A stretch of DNA of 64,000 nt, taken from positions 186,001 to 250,000 of the forward strand of contig CANFHA010000002.1 in NCBI GenBank assembly GCA_947446645.1. Reading direction: 5' to 3'. Every line of letters starts with the position of its first letter. The first letter of the stretch is position 1. Below are positions 8,526-18,248 of the stretch, one piece after another. The DNA comes from Chitinophagaceae bacterium (GTDB taxonomy: Bacteria; Bacteroidota; Bacteroidia; Chitinophagales; Chitinophagaceae). The notes beneath the pieces were generated by a model, which was given only the letters and a program-made list of their open reading frames with translations, made no database searches and had not been told where the DNA came from. Both the position numbers and the translations under genes were made by a program.

Positions 8526-10682
8526 ATGGCTCGCAAACTTCTATTCGTACTTTCACTTACCGGCATTATTGCCTGTAATACCAAAACTGATCAAAAGCAT
8601 ATGCCGTACAAATGGCCTGAGAATATTCATCCGCCTGTTGCCGAAATTAAACCTCACGTTCGTACTATACACGGTGATACTGTGATCGACAACTATTTCT
8701 GGATGATCGACTACTTTAAGAAAGGGCCGGACAGTAATAAAGTAGTGGAGCACCTGAAGGCTGAGAATTCTTACCTGGACACCATGATGAGTGGCACTAA
8801 GCAGTTTCAGGAAAAGCTGTTCCTGGAAATGAAAGGGCGCATTAAAGAGAAGGATGAGAGTGTACCGGTTTATGATAATGGATACTACTACTATTCGCGC
8901 ACGGATGATGGTAAGCAGTACTACAAATATTGCCGCAAAAAAGGCAACCTTTCCGCCGCAGAAGAAGTATTGCTGGATGTAGATGAGCTGGCTAAGGGGC
9001 ATAGCTACTACCAGGTGGCAGGATTTGAAATAAGCGAAGACAATAAGTTGCTTGCCTTCGGAGTGGACGAAGTGTCGAGGCGGGAATTTACCATCTATGT
9101 AAAGAACCTGGAGACTGGCGAAATATACAAGGATACTATTCCCAAAACACAAGGAGATCCGGTTTGGGCAGCAGATAACAAAACATTATACTATACGTCC
9201 AAAAACCCGGTAACGTTATTGTCTGAAAAAATAAAGCGTCACACCCTGGGGACAGACGTCGCTGCAGACGTGACTGTTTATGAGGAGAAAGATAAAAGCA
9301 ATTATATCTCTGTTGGCAAATCCAAGAACTGTAAATATATATTGATTCACTCAGAGGCAACCCTTTCTTCAGAGATCAGGTATATCAGCGCTGCCGAGCC
9401 GAATGCTGATTTTAGAGCTTTTCAGCCGCGCATGAAGGATGTGTTGTATGAAGTGATCCCGCTTTCTGATAAATTCCTGGTACGCACTAATAAGGATGCG
9501 AAGAATTTTCGCCTGATGGAATGTCCGCTCGATAAAACAAGTGTAGATAGCTGGAAAGACGTAATACCGCACCGCGAAGATGTGCTTTTAGAGGATGTAA
9601 GTGAATTCAAAGATTTTATTGCCGTAGAGGAAAGGAAGAACGGTCTGATGCAAATACGTCTGAGAAGGTTGGCGGATCAATCAGAGCATTATATTGATTT
9701 TGGTGAAGCCGCTTATACAGCTGGTGTCGGTGCTAACCCTGATTACAACAGCTCTATCTTAAGATATAGCTATACATCGCTAACAACGCCGTGGTCTACC
9801 TATGACTATGGAATGGCTACAAAGGAGAAAAAGCTGTTGAAGCAACAGGAAGTGTTGGGCGGATTTAATAAAGACGACTATAGTTCTGAGCGCCTGTATG
9901 CAACGGCAAAAGATGGCTCAAAAGTGCCGATATCACTCGTGTATAAGAAGGGGTTGGTAAAGGATGGTAATGCACCAATGTTGCTTTACAGCTATGGATC
10001 ATACGGCAGTTCCACAGATCCGTCATTCAGCAGTGCGCGGCTTGCCTTGCTCAACCGCGGTTTTGTGTTCGCTATTGCGCACATTCGCGGTGGACAGGAA
10101 ATGGGTCGTCAATGGTACCTCGACGGTAAGCTGCTGAAGAAGAAAAATACGTTTACGGACTTTATAGATTGTGCTGAGTACCTGGTGAAGGAAAAGTATA
10201 CAAGTCCTGCCCATTTATATGCAAACGGCGGCAGTGCCGGCGGTCTGCTTATGGGTAGCATTGTGAATATAGCTCCTGAATTGTGGCATGGTGTAATAGC
10301 TGATGTTCCATTTGTAGACGTCATTAATACTATGCTTGATGAAAGCATTCCACTTACTACAAATGAGTTTGACGAGTGGGGCAATCCTCTGGAAAAGGCA
10401 GCTTATGAATATATGAAAAGCTACTCGCCTTACGAAAATGTGGAACGTAAAAAGTACCCCAATCTGCTGGTGACAACAGGGCTCCACGATAGCCAGGTAC
10501 AGTATTTTGAGCCGGAAAAATGGGTGGCTAAACTACGTGCCATGAAGACGGACAACAACATATTACTGCTGCATACAAATATGGAGTTTGGTCATGGGGG
10601 AGCATCCGGCCGGTTTGATTATCTGAAAGATGTGGCACTGAAATATGCTTTCATTTTCGCGCTCGAGGGAATCACGAAGTAA
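8526..10682 (+). CDS. S9A prolyl oligopeptidase / oligopeptidase B-like lipoprotein
   Basis: The 718-residue product begins MARKLLFVLSLTGIIAC, a lipoprotein signal peptide; an upstream in-frame ATG at 8475 would add 17 residues ahead of it and is rejected. The N-terminal propeller (about 40-430) contains the conserved phrases DNYFWMIDYF and NGYYYYSRTDDGKQY. The alpha/beta hydrolase domain has the nucleophile S570 in GGSAGG, an aspartate in GLHDSQV (about 655) and a histidine in EFGHGG (about 690). The enzyme should cut short peptides after Pro or basic residues at the cell envelope; oligopeptidase B and prolyl oligopeptidase subtypes cannot be firmly separated by eye. It stands alone, convergent with the next gene. 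Confidence 0.9.
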   Translation: MARKLLFVLSLTGIIACNTKTDQKHMPYKWPENIHPPVAEIKPHVRTIHGDTVIDNYFWMIDYFKKGPDSNKVVEHLKAENSYLDTMMSGTKQFQEKLFLEMKGRIKEKDESVPVYDNGYYYYSRTDDGKQYYKYCRKKGNLSAAEEVLLDVDELAKGHSYYQVAGFEISEDNKLLAFGVDEVSRREFTIYVKNLETGEIYKDTIPKTQGDPVWAADNKTLYYTSKNPVTLLSEKIKRHTLGTDVAADVTVYEEKDKSNYISVGKSKNCKYILIHSEATLSSEIRYISAAEPNADFRAFQPRMKDVLYEVIPLSDKFLVRTNKDAKNFRLMECPLDKTSVDSWKDVIPHREDVLLEDVSEFKDFIAVEERKNGLMQIRLRRLADQSEHYIDFGEAAYTAGVGANPDYNSSILRYSYTSLTTPWSTYDYGMATKEKKLLKQQEVLGGFNKDDYSSERLYATAKDGSKVPISLVYKKGLVKDGNAPMLLYSYGSYGSSTDPSFSSARLALLNRGFVFAIAHIRGGQEMGRQWYLDGKLLKKKNTFTDFIDCAEYLVKEKYTSPAHLYANGGSAGGLLMGSIVNIAPELWHGVIADVPFVDVINTMLDESIPLTTNEFDEWGNPLEKAAYEYMKSYSPYENVERKKYPNLLVTTGLHDSQVQYFEPEKWVAKLRAMKTDNNILLLHTNMEFGHGGASGRFDYLKDVALKYAFIFALEGITK

Positions 10683-10703
10683 CTTCTGGTACAAAGCAAC
10701 AGA

Positions 10704-11387
10704 TCAAAGTTTGGGCACTCTTTCGTCGGGATACTGTGACCAATCTATGTCCTTGCCCATTGTTCCGCGGAAGCGTTTCCAGAATGATTCTTTCTGAGTG
10801 ATCGATGTAAAACTGTCAGCAGCTGCCGGTTTGGGATTTATCTGTGGTGAAATGTTATTATAGAGGCGCAGAGAGTCGGTTATAAAAGGCAGGTGCCAGA
10901 TTTGTGTTTCAAACCGCTTGCGGGTAAAACTACGAAGCATTAAAGATTGGAAAGGATCAGTGGCCAATCCCAGTGATTTAAAGCCATGTTCTTTGGCCAG
11001 CAGATAAGAGTAGTATACATTTTCAGTACTGTGCCTTGCTTTTGTTTCATAAAAGATGTGTTCTTTAGGTATGCCCAACTGCTCTGCATACAAGCCCATG
11101 ACGATGCCTTCGTAGTAAGAGCTGTAGACTGCTGAACCCGAATAGATCACATTTCTGGTATAGCCATTTTTGTATAAGATGTAGGACCAGAGCACGCGCC
11201 CTTTCATTACAGAATCCCAGCTGCCATTGTTGAAGGGTACACCTGGAACGATGATGGCATCAAGTGGCTTTACATTTTCGATTTTAGCGAGATCCTTCTT
11301 TGGGCGTTTCTTAGACGAAAGACATCCTATCACTTGTAGCGTAGTCATAAGAACGAGTGCAATTGTGAGTAACCGGGTCAGTTTCAT
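10704..11387 (-). CDS. DUF218 (SanA/ElyC/YdcF-like) lipoprotein
   Basis: The 227-residue product has a signal peptide ending VIGC, giving a lipidated cysteine at residue 22, and a DUF218 fold: DAIIVPGVPFNNG (about 43-55), then a strand with VIYSGSAVYSSYYEG, EHIFYETKARHSTENVYYS and LGLATDPFQSLML. The Glu-x(n)-Ser/Thr-x-Glu-Asn signature matches the YdcF/ElyC family, linked in enterobacteria to envelope polysaccharide metabolism and vancomycin barrier. The specific substrate is unknown. The gene is downstream of the adenylate cyclase gene with a 48-base gap and may share its transcript. Confidence 0.8.
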   Translation of the reverse strand: MKLTRLLTIALVLMTTLQVIGCLSSKKRPKKDLAKIENVKPLDAIIVPGVPFNNGSWDSVMKGRVLWSYILYKNGYTRNVIYSGSAVYSSYYEGIVMGLYAEQLGIPKEHIFYETKARHSTENVYYSYLLAKEHGFKSLGLATDPFQSLMLRSFTRKRFETQIWHLPFITDSLRLYNNISPQINPKPAAADSFTSITQKESFWKRFRGTMGKDIDWSQYPDERVPKL

Positions 11388-11435
11388 TTTTAAAACGTAA
11401 TAATTTTAAAGAGACAAAAATCATTCCTTTATTGT

Positions 11436-12860
11436 CTATGCGTTGGTCTTATGGGGCGTTGATCCGTTTACGAAATACATCTCCATTTCGCCTTTATGCT
11501 TGACTTCAATTTTGCCCCGGTATTCGCAGTCGTAAATATCTTTCACATATTCATAAGTTGTCCCTGAAATATTTATGCGGCCGGGTAACGAGTTTTGCTC
11601 CATCCGGGGGGCTACATTCACAGCATCTCCCCAGATATCATACTGGAATTTGTGCTTGCCAACAACCCCGGCTATCACCGGACCGGTATTAATGCCAATC
11701 CGTATTCTGAAGAGCTGTTGCGGATCTTTTTTCATGTAATTGATCATCTCTAGTGCAGCACTCAGTACATCCGTAGGATTAGTGCTGTTAGCCGCTGGTA
11801 AACCACCGGCGCACATATAGGCGTCGCCAATTGTCTTTATTTTCTCGACGCCATACTTCAGGGTGATATCATCAAATGCCCGGAAATATTTTTCCACATT
11901 GAGCACCAGGTCTTCCGCTCTCAGCGTTTCGGCTACCTGGGTAAAGCCAACGAAATCGATAAACATCACCGTCACCATATCGTACTTGCGACTTTTAGTT
12001 ACCCCTTGGCTAAGCAACTCACGCGCCGTCTCTTCCGGCAAAATGTTTAGCAGCAGATCCTCAGATTTTCGCTTTTCTTCTTCTATCACCAGGTTTCTGC
12101 TGGCTATTTCATCAACACTGTGTTTCAGCTCCACATTGCGCAAGCGGTATATTTCAGCGTCGCGTTCCTTTACCTCTAGCTGCCGCTGCAGTTCAGCCTG
12201 TTCTGCTGCTTTTTCTGCCAGGTACAGCGCTTTGTTTCGTTCCAGTATTATTCCCTCCGTTTTCTGCACAGCGAACGTGAGGAAGAATCCCCATGTGGCC
12301 ATGAACATAAAGCAGATCACAATGTTGGTGTAATTGAATCCATTTTGGGCCACCTGGCCCAGTGTGAATACCGGTGGCTGGTTTTTTACATGTATCTCAA
12401 GGAACAAATAGCTAACGACACACGTAAGTGATAACAGGCCTTTTATAGGCCAGCTGGTGTCATGTTTCAGGAAGGGGAATAGCGAAATAGCGATGATAAA
12501 ATATTGAAATCCCGAATTCCAGCCTAGTAAGTATACAGACACGACCTGGTAAGTTATTATTTCCGCGATGCCAATGATCATAGCGGCGCCGTGATGTCCC
12601 TTTCTGTTTATGGCAATGGCTATAGCATGACTGAGGATACTGGCCAGTTGTATCCACATCAACATATAGATGCCGAGACAGAAAAATGCGACCAACCACA
12701 CTGCATGAATGCCCCATGCCAGTGTATACAGGATATTGGAGATAATGTAAAACCGGTAATGATCTATGGATACAGCCTGTGGAATAGTATCGAAATGCCG
12801 GAAAATGCGCATCAACAGACGCGCAACAGCATTGTTTACAACTACCACCTTTATGGCCAT
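11436..12860 (-). CDS. Membrane-bound class III adenylate cyclase
   Basis: The 474-residue product has about six N-terminal membrane helices (35-210), a coiled coil (about 210-290, rich in Glu/Lys/Arg) and a catalytic domain (295-470). Metal-binding aspartates lie in FIDFVGFT (about D300) and KTIGDAY (about D344). The lysine before TIGD and the aspartate in DIWGDAVN are the adenine-selecting pair, favouring cAMP over cGMP, and the N and R of DAVNVAPR are the transition-state residues. The architecture, with a 6-helix domain, coiled coil and cyclase, is common in Bacteroidota. It probably converts ATP to cAMP in response to a membrane signal. Confidence 0.9.
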   Translation of the reverse strand: MAIKVVVVNNAVARLLMRIFRHFDTIPQAVSIDHYRFYIISNILYTLAWGIHAVWLVAFFCLGIYMLMWIQLASILSHAIAIAINRKGHHGAAMIIGIAEIITYQVVSVYLLGWNSGFQYFIIAISLFPFLKHDTSWPIKGLLSLTCVVSYLFLEIHVKNQPPVFTLGQVAQNGFNYTNIVICFMFMATWGFFLTFAVQKTEGIILERNKALYLAEKAAEQAELQRQLEVKERDAEIYRLRNVELKHSVDEIASRNLVIEEEKRKSEDLLLNILPEETARELLSQGVTKSRKYDMVTVMFIDFVGFTQVAETLRAEDLVLNVEKYFRAFDDITLKYGVEKIKTIGDAYMCAGGLPAANSTNPTDVLSAALEMINYMKKDPQQLFRIRIGINTGPVIAGVVGKHKFQYDIWGDAVNVAPRMEQNSLPGRINISGTTYEYVKDIYDCEYRGKIEVKHKGEMEMYFVNGSTPHKTNA

Positions 12861-12911
12861 CTGCCAAAAGTAATAAAAAACGGTGCTCTGAGCCGGGAAT
12901 GGGAAAGAGGT

Positions 12912-15530
12912 TTATTTGCGGTACTGCTTTACAATTCCCTTCATCTCATTTAGTTTCATAAGGGCCTCTACGGGTGTAAGCGTATTAATATCTGTATCGT
13001 CAAGCAGCTGTTGTATCCGGCGTATATCGTCGGTAACCCCATCAAAGATGTTGAGCTGGAACTGTGGTGCCGGCTTTATGCTCTTTACTTTTTCTGCGGT
13101 ACCGCCTGTATTTGCGTGTTTTTCTTCAAGCTGGGTTAGTATCTCGTTTGCGCGGTCCAGGAGTTTTAGGGGCATACCGGCCATGCGCGCTACCTGTATA
13201 CCAAAGCTATGCCTGCTGCCTCCCGGCGCCAATTTGCGCAGGAAGATCACTTTATTCCCTGTTTCTTTATGCGTAATATGGTAGTTGCGTACCCGCGCCA
13301 ATTGATTTTCGAGTTCATTCAGCTCATGATAGTGCGTTGCAAACAGAGTTTTTGGCCGGGTAGGGGTGTTGTGCAGGTGCTCCACTATTGACCATGCAAG
13401 AGAAATACCGTCATAGGTACTGGTTCCTCGGCCTATTTCGTCGAGCAATACCAGGCTTCGCTCGCTAAGGTTATTGATAATGCTTGCCGTTTCATTCATC
13501 TCCACCATAAAGGTACTTTCGCCTCCACTCAGGTTGTCTGATGCGCCTACGCGGGTAAAGATCTTGTCGGTGAGCCCTATCGTTGCTTCTTTCGCTGGCA
13601 CAAAGCTACCCATGTGCGCCATCAGCGTAATGATCGCTGTCTGGCGGAGCAAGGCAGATTTACCGCTCATATTTGGCCCGGTGAGTATGATCACCTGCTG
13701 TTCGCTTTTGTCAAGCGAGGTATCGTTGGCTATGTAGGCTTCGCCAGGGGGTAGCTGTTGTTCTATCACTGGATGGCGACCTTCCTTGATCATAAGTATA
13801 GGTTCGTTTACCAGTGTAGGGCGGTGATACCCATAAGTGCGGGCATTGTGAGCAAAGCACAGCAGGCAATCCAGTTGCGCTATAATATGCGCGTTGTTCT
13901 GTATGGCAGAAATGTACGGTTCTATACTTACCAGTAGTTCCTGGTACAGTCGCATCTCTATTGCCAGTATCTTTTCTTCCGCGCCAAGTATCTGCTCCTC
14001 ATATTCTTTCAGTTCCGGTGTAATATACCGTTCTGCGTTTGCAAGCGTTTGCTTCCTTATCCAGTCCGCGGGCACTTTATCCTTGTGGGTATGTGTCACC
14101 TCCAGGTAGTAACCGAAAACATTGTTGTAAGATATTTTCAGCGACGAGATGCCGGTGCGTTGTGTTTCATTTTGCTGTATCTGCAACAGGAATTCCTTGC
14201 CACTCCTGGATATTTTTCTCAGGTGGTCCAGCTCCTCGTTGAGCCCTTCGCGCATCATACCGCCTTTGCTGGCCAGTGCCGGCGCTTCGTCTGCTATCGA
14301 TTGGAGTATACGCTCACGTAGCTCATGCAAAGGTTGTATCGGCTCCGCTATTTTTCGTAGTGCATCATCGCCGGCTGATAGGCACAACTCGCGCATTTCG
14401 GCCATAAATTGCAGGCTGCGTGCCAGCTGCATCACCTCACGTGGGTTAGCTTTTTTTAGCGGTATCTTACCTATCAGCCGCTCCGCATCACCTATCTGCT
14501 TTATAAGGTGAACCAGGGCATGGCTAAGATCCTGCGTAACTATGAAATGGCTGACAAGGTTCAGCCGCTGTTCTATCTTATTTAGGTCAAACAGCGGGAA
14601 GATCAGCCAGCGTTTCATCAGTCGCGCACCCATAGGAGTGTGCGTATGGTCTATAGCCTGCAGCAGGTTAGTGCCTTGTTCGTAGCTGCTATGCACCAGC
14701 TCCAGATTGCGGATAGTAAATCGATCCATCCACATAAAGTCTGAAGCAACAATGCGCTGGAGGGAATTTATGTGTTGCAGGTTGGCGTGTTCAGTGTCTT
14801 TGAGATAATGCAAGGCAACACCGCAGGCAATGGTTGCGGCCTTTAGCTCTTCAATACCATAGCCCTTCAGCGATTGGGTCTGAAAATGTTGCAGCAACAG
14901 ATCGTAGCAATACTGATCCCGGAACACCCATTCATCCAGCTGAAAAGTATATACTTTGCTGTCAAATTGCTCCTTATAGCGCTTAACCTGTGATTTCGAA
15001 AGTATAACTTCCGATGGTGAGAAGCTTTGCAGCAGCTTATCCATATACTCAATATTGCCCTCGGCCGCGTAGAATTCACCAGTGGTAATATCAAGGAAGG
15101 CCACGCCGCACACTGCATCTCCCAGGTGCAGCGCCGCCAGGAAATTATTGGTCTTGTTTTCCAGCAGTTTGTCACTGGTGGCAACGCCGGGTGTCACCAG
15201 TTCGGTAACACCGCGCTTTACAATGCCTTTTGTGAGTTTAGGATCTTCAAGCTGGTCACATATGGCCACCCTGTAGCCTGCCTTTACCAGCTTATGCAGG
15301 TAAGTCTCCAGCGAGTGGTGCGGAAAGCCTGCCAGATCTACGGATGAGGCTGAGCCATTGGATCGCTTTGTAAGCGTAATGCCGAGTACGCGGGATGCAA
15401 TATGCGCATCCTCATTAAAAGTCTCATAAAAATCACCCACCCTGAAGAGCAGCACAGCATCCGGATATTTGGCTTTAATATCCTTGTGCTGCTTCATTAA
15501 CGGCGTTTCCGAAACTTTCTCTTTTGCCAC
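12912..15530 (-). CDS. mutS: DNA mismatch repair protein MutS
   Basis: The product has all MutS domains: the mismatch-reading N-terminus with the Phe-x-Glu motif in GDFYETF (F34, E36), connector, clamp and lever regions, and a C-terminal ABC ATPase with Walker A TGPNMSGKSALLRQ (about 617-630), Walker B LVLLDEIGRGTS and the FATHYHEL motif. The frame is open to 15629, but homology begins only at AKEKVSETPLMKQHKDIKAK, so the GTG at 15528-15530 (872 residues) is the best start; an ATG twelve codons on (15497) is the alternative. MutS binds mismatches and recruits MutL. Confidence 0.95.
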   Translation of the reverse strand: MAKEKVSETPLMKQHKDIKAKYPDAVLLFRVGDFYETFNEDAHIASRVLGITLTKRSNGSASSVDLAGFPHHSLETYLHKLVKAGYRVAICDQLEDPKLTKGIVKRGVTELVTPGVATSDKLLENKTNNFLAALHLGDAVCGVAFLDITTGEFYAAEGNIEYMDKLLQSFSPSEVILSKSQVKRYKEQFDSKVYTFQLDEWVFRDQYCYDLLLQHFQTQSLKGYGIEELKAATIACGVALHYLKDTEHANLQHINSLQRIVASDFMWMDRFTIRNLELVHSSYEQGTNLLQAIDHTHTPMGARLMKRWLIFPLFDLNKIEQRLNLVSHFIVTQDLSHALVHLIKQIGDAERLIGKIPLKKANPREVMQLARSLQFMAEMRELCLSAGDDALRKIAEPIQPLHELRERILQSIADEAPALASKGGMMREGLNEELDHLRKISRSGKEFLLQIQQNETQRTGISSLKISYNNVFGYYLEVTHTHKDKVPADWIRKQTLANAERYITPELKEYEEQILGAEEKILAIEMRLYQELLVSIEPYISAIQNNAHIIAQLDCLLCFAHNARTYGYHRPTLVNEPILMIKEGRHPVIEQQLPPGEAYIANDTSLDKSEQQVIILTGPNMSGKSALLRQTAIITLMAHMGSFVPAKEATIGLTDKIFTRVGASDNLSGGESTFMVEMNETASIINNLSERSLVLLDEIGRGTSTYDGISLAWSIVEHLHNTPTRPKTLFATHYHELNELENQLARVRNYHITHKETGNKVIFLRKLAPGGSRHSFGIQVARMAGMPLKLLDRANEILTQLEEKHANTGGTAEKVKSIKPAPQFQLNIFDGVTDDIRRIQQLLDDTDINTLTPVEALMKLNEMKGIVKQYRK

Positions 15531-15639
15531 CTCGCAAATATAGTTTCTTTGCCGAAGGGCATGGTATACTAATTGCTCACAAACACTGTAGTGTTGGTGG
15601 AGTGTGGATAAGTTAGCTGATTTCTGCAACTGCCGAATA

Positions 15640-15669
15640 GCGTCAGTGCGGCATTATACGTCAAACGCG
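15640..15669 (+). repeat. REP-like palindrome 1 flanking the RAYT gene
   Basis: GCGTCAGTGCGGC followed by a short AT loop and a decayed right arm ending AACGCG. It shares the sequence GCCGAATnGCGTCAGT with its surroundings at element 2 and lies about 90 bases before the transposase gene. Confidence 0.6.
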
Positions 15670-15760
15670 TTGAGAGGTAGGAGAAAGGTTCGTGCTTGGC
15701 TAGTATTTGAATTATATATGTCAAACTACTAAGGAAATTAGCGCTTAAATTGATATTTTC

Positions 15761-16348
15761 ATGGTCATGAAAATCGTTCCCGGCGGAATACTGCACATTT
15801 ACAATCGCGGAAATAATAAACAGCCGATCTTCTTTAATGAAGGTAATTACTTCTTTTTTCTTGATAAAATACATAAACATATAGGGACGGTTTCAGACAT
15901 ACTTGGTTATTGTCTTATGCCAAACCATTTTCATTTTTTGATTCAAATAAATGAGCGATCATGCACTCCAAAGAAAATTGGATCACTTGAGTCTACAGAA
16001 TTGCAAAATGGCTTTAGAATGATGCAAAGCTCTTATGCGAGTGCGGTCAATAAACAATTTGAACGAACCGGGTCATTGTTTCAGCAAAATACAAAGTATA
16101 AGTTGCTTGAAAGTGATAAATACATAGAGACTTGTTTTCATTATATCCATCAAAATCCTTTGAAAGCAGAATTGGTAAGCAAACTTGAAGACTGGCGTTA
16201 TTCTTCTTTTCGGGAATACATTTATCCAGAACAAACGAGGCTTTGTAATCAGGATGCGCTTTTCCGACTATTGGATATTAGCTCTTCGAACTTTTATGAA
16301 ACGAGCTATGGAGTTATTAAAGAAGAACTATTAGAAAAGATATTCTAG
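15761..16348 (+). CDS. REP-associated tyrosine transposase (RAYT, Y1_Tnp family)
   Basis: The 195-residue protein matches the IS200-like Y1 transposase domain: an N-terminal strand IVPGGILHIYNRGNN, the HUH metal motif MPNHFHFL (H56 and H58) and the catalytic tyrosine in CFHYIHQNP (Y128), with the family ending DWRYSSFREY. RAYTs cut single-stranded REP hairpins and are thought to have dispersed them. That fits here, since palindromes related to each other sit on both sides (15640, 16405 and 16552). The gene reads intact. It is inserted between mutS and the M1 peptidase, which face the other way. Confidence 0.9.
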   Translation: MVMKIVPGGILHIYNRGNNKQPIFFNEGNYFFFLDKIHKHIGTVSDILGYCLMPNHFHFLIQINERSCTPKKIGSLESTELQNGFRMMQSSYASAVNKQFERTGSLFQQNTKYKLLESDKYIETCFHYIHQNPLKAELVSKLEDWRYSSFREYIYPEQTRLCNQDALFRLLDISSSNFYETSYGVIKEELLEKIF

Positions 16349-16404
16349 TGCTGTTGAACTTTAAAAGTGGTTATTTTAGGTTCAATAGCCGAATCGGCTG
16401 GGTA

Positions 16405-16434
16405 GCGTCAGTACGGCTTTATGCCGTCAGACGC
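16405..16434 (+). repeat. REP-like palindrome 2 flanking the RAYT gene
   Basis: GCGTCAGTACGGC, loop TTTAT, then GCCGTCAGACGC form an imperfect hairpin with outer GCGTC/GACGC and inner ACGGC/GCCGT arms. A second small palindrome AGCCGA/TCGGCT precedes it at 16387-16399. Confidence 0.7.
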
Positions 16435-16551
16435 GTTTTGGGTTTTGTACTTCAGTTTTTCTGACACAACTTTTCCCGTTGCGGTGGGATGTGTTGCAGA
16501 GATATATGCCTGTTTTGGGGGTTAAAAAATGTCTGCTCCTGCAACACAAAT

Positions 16552-16583
16552 GTGTCTGACGCCCTTATAGGCGTACTGACGCA
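16552..16583 (-). repeat. REP-like palindrome 3, inverted orientation
   Basis: Read on the minus strand this is TGCGTCAGTACGCC, loop, GGGCGTCAGACAC, the same design as element 2 but in the opposite direction. Paired inverted REPs are the arrangement called BIME or REPIN. It ends just 13 bases from the stop of the M1 peptidase gene. Confidence 0.65.
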
Positions 16584-16595
16584 TTTGTTATCCCA

Positions 16596-18248
16596 TTACT
16601 TCTTCACCTTTATAAGAAAATCCTTCGAAAACTTTACATCACCTTTACCAGCCCATTTTATATGCTGCCATTCTGCGGTGGGGCTTACGGTAGCCATTGT
16701 CGCATCTTCGGAAGTTACGGTAACAGGCAGTGTAAAACCAGTGACTATATTGTTAAACCTATAGTTTAGCTCATTGTTCTTGATAGTATACTCCAGCTGC
16801 GGGATCTTAGTAGTCCGTAGGTACTCGTCAAAAAAAGCAGTAAGATTAAGTCCGGTGTGCCAGCTAATATCGCCTTCTATTTCGCGCGACGAAACCGTCT
16901 GGTGGTAGTGATCTTTACCCAGGCCACGTAGCATTTGCCTGAATTTTTCATCATCATTTGTAAGCGTGCGTATCATATGCATTATCGCCGCACCCTTATC
17001 ATACATATCATTCGATCCCTCTTCATTTACGCCATACGGACCAATAATCGGTTTATCATTCTCAATGCCCCGCCATTCACCCCTGCAGTATTTCTGGGCC
17101 TTTTCTTTTCCCTGTGTACATTCCACATACAGCGCTTCTGAGTAAGTGGTAATGCCTTCATGCACCCAGTTATCCGCCATGTCGTTTGCTGTAACATTAT
17201 TTCCAAACCACTCATGCCCGCTTTCATGGACAATTATGTAGTCAAACTCCATGCCTATGCCGGTGAATGTGCGGTCATAGCCCAGGTAGCCCATTTTGTA
17301 TTTGTTTCCATAAGCAACTGCGCCCTGGTGTTCCATCCCAAGGTAGGGCGCATCAACAAGTTTATAGCCGTCTTCGTAAAAAGGGTAGGGGCCCATCCAG
17401 TACTCAAAGCAATGCAGCATATTCTTCACTATGTCGAATTGTTTTTTCGCCTTGCTCTCATTTTCACGCAACACCCAGAAATTCAGGTCCAGTTTTCCTT
17501 TTTCGCCCATCAGCGTATCGCTCCAGTGCACATAGTCTCCTATGTAAAAAGTTACATCATAGTTATTGATAGGATCCTTTACGCCCCATGAGTAGGTTTG
17601 CAAATCATCGTTGTCGCTAACCAGCAGTAGCTTTCCATTGCTTACTGCTTTCATCCCTTTGGGTACCGTAAGCGCTATAGACATGCCATTGTCTGGTTCA
17701 TCCCACTGTGCATCCTTACAGGGCCACCACACACTGGCTCCAAGTCCCTGACAGGAAACCGCTACCCACGCATTTCCTGTAGAATCATTGGTCCAGGTAA
17801 ATCCACCGTCCCACGGTGCCCGTACAGCTTCACGTGGCTTGCCGTGAAAGAATATCTGCAGATCCTTTGTGGCACCTCGTGGCCAGTCTGAAAAATGGTG
17901 CGTCAGCCACCACACATTGCCCTCTCTTTTGAAACTGATGGGCACATGCGCATCGGTATCGTCGCTGTGCACACTCAGCAGCACACTGTCAATAACCATT
18001 GGCTCCTGCAGGTCTATCTGCATGGAGTCTGCAGGCTTTTTCGTTACAGCCAGTGAAATAGTATTCTCCCCGGATATCGTTCTTTTAGCAGTGTCAAATG
18101 TTACGAGCAGGTTGTAATATTTCACTTTCCACCAGTCGCGTCCGCGGCCATTGCTGCCACGCAGCGTATCGGCATGGCTAAAAGCAAATGTGGTATTTGC
18201 TGAGAGCAAATACCACACTATTAAAAGGGCATTTATTGTTTTTATCAT
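16596..18248 (-). CDS. Secreted M1-family metallo-aminopeptidase
   Basis: The 550-residue product has a signal peptide (about 1-22), an N-terminal beta domain, and the M1 catalytic centre: the substrate-binding motif GMEHQGAVAYG, the zinc motif HESGHEWFGNN (about 340-350) and the third ligand in WVHEGITTYSE. The first zinc motif is the Bacteroidota variant of HExxH. It should remove N-terminal residues from peptides in the periplasm. Its start overlaps the stop of the upstream FKBP gene by 4 bases (ATGA), so the two are translationally coupled. It lacks a C-terminal ERAP-like domain, and the length is typical for this shorter branch. Confidence 0.9.
   Translation of the reverse strand: MIKTINALLIVWYLLSANTTFAFSHADTLRGSNGRGRDWWKVKYYNLLVTFDTAKRTISGENTISLAVTKKPADSMQIDLQEPMVIDSVLLSVHSDDTDAHVPISFKREGNVWWLTHHFSDWPRGATKDLQIFFHGKPREAVRAPWDGGFTWTNDSTGNAWVAVSCQGLGASVWWPCKDAQWDEPDNGMSIALTVPKGMKAVSNGKLLLVSDNDDLQTYSWGVKDPINNYDVTFYIGDYVHWSDTLMGEKGKLDLNFWVLRENESKAKKQFDIVKNMLHCFEYWMGPYPFYEDGYKLVDAPYLGMEHQGAVAYGNKYKMGYLGYDRTFTGIGMEFDYIIVHESGHEWFGNNVTANDMADNWVHEGITTYSEALYVECTQGKEKAQKYCRGEWRGIENDKPIIGPYGVNEEGSNDMYDKGAAIMHMIRTLTNDDEKFRQMLRGLGKDHYHQTVSSREIEGDISWHTGLNLTAFFDEYLRTTKIPQLEYTIKNNELNYRFNNIVTGFTLPVTVTSEDATMATVSPTAEWQHIKWAGKGDVKFSKDFLIKVKK

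Noticed and set aside
15531..15629. Longer N-terminus for MutS
   Set aside because: Family similarity begins at AKEKVSETPLMKQ; the preceding codons have no counterpart in the family.
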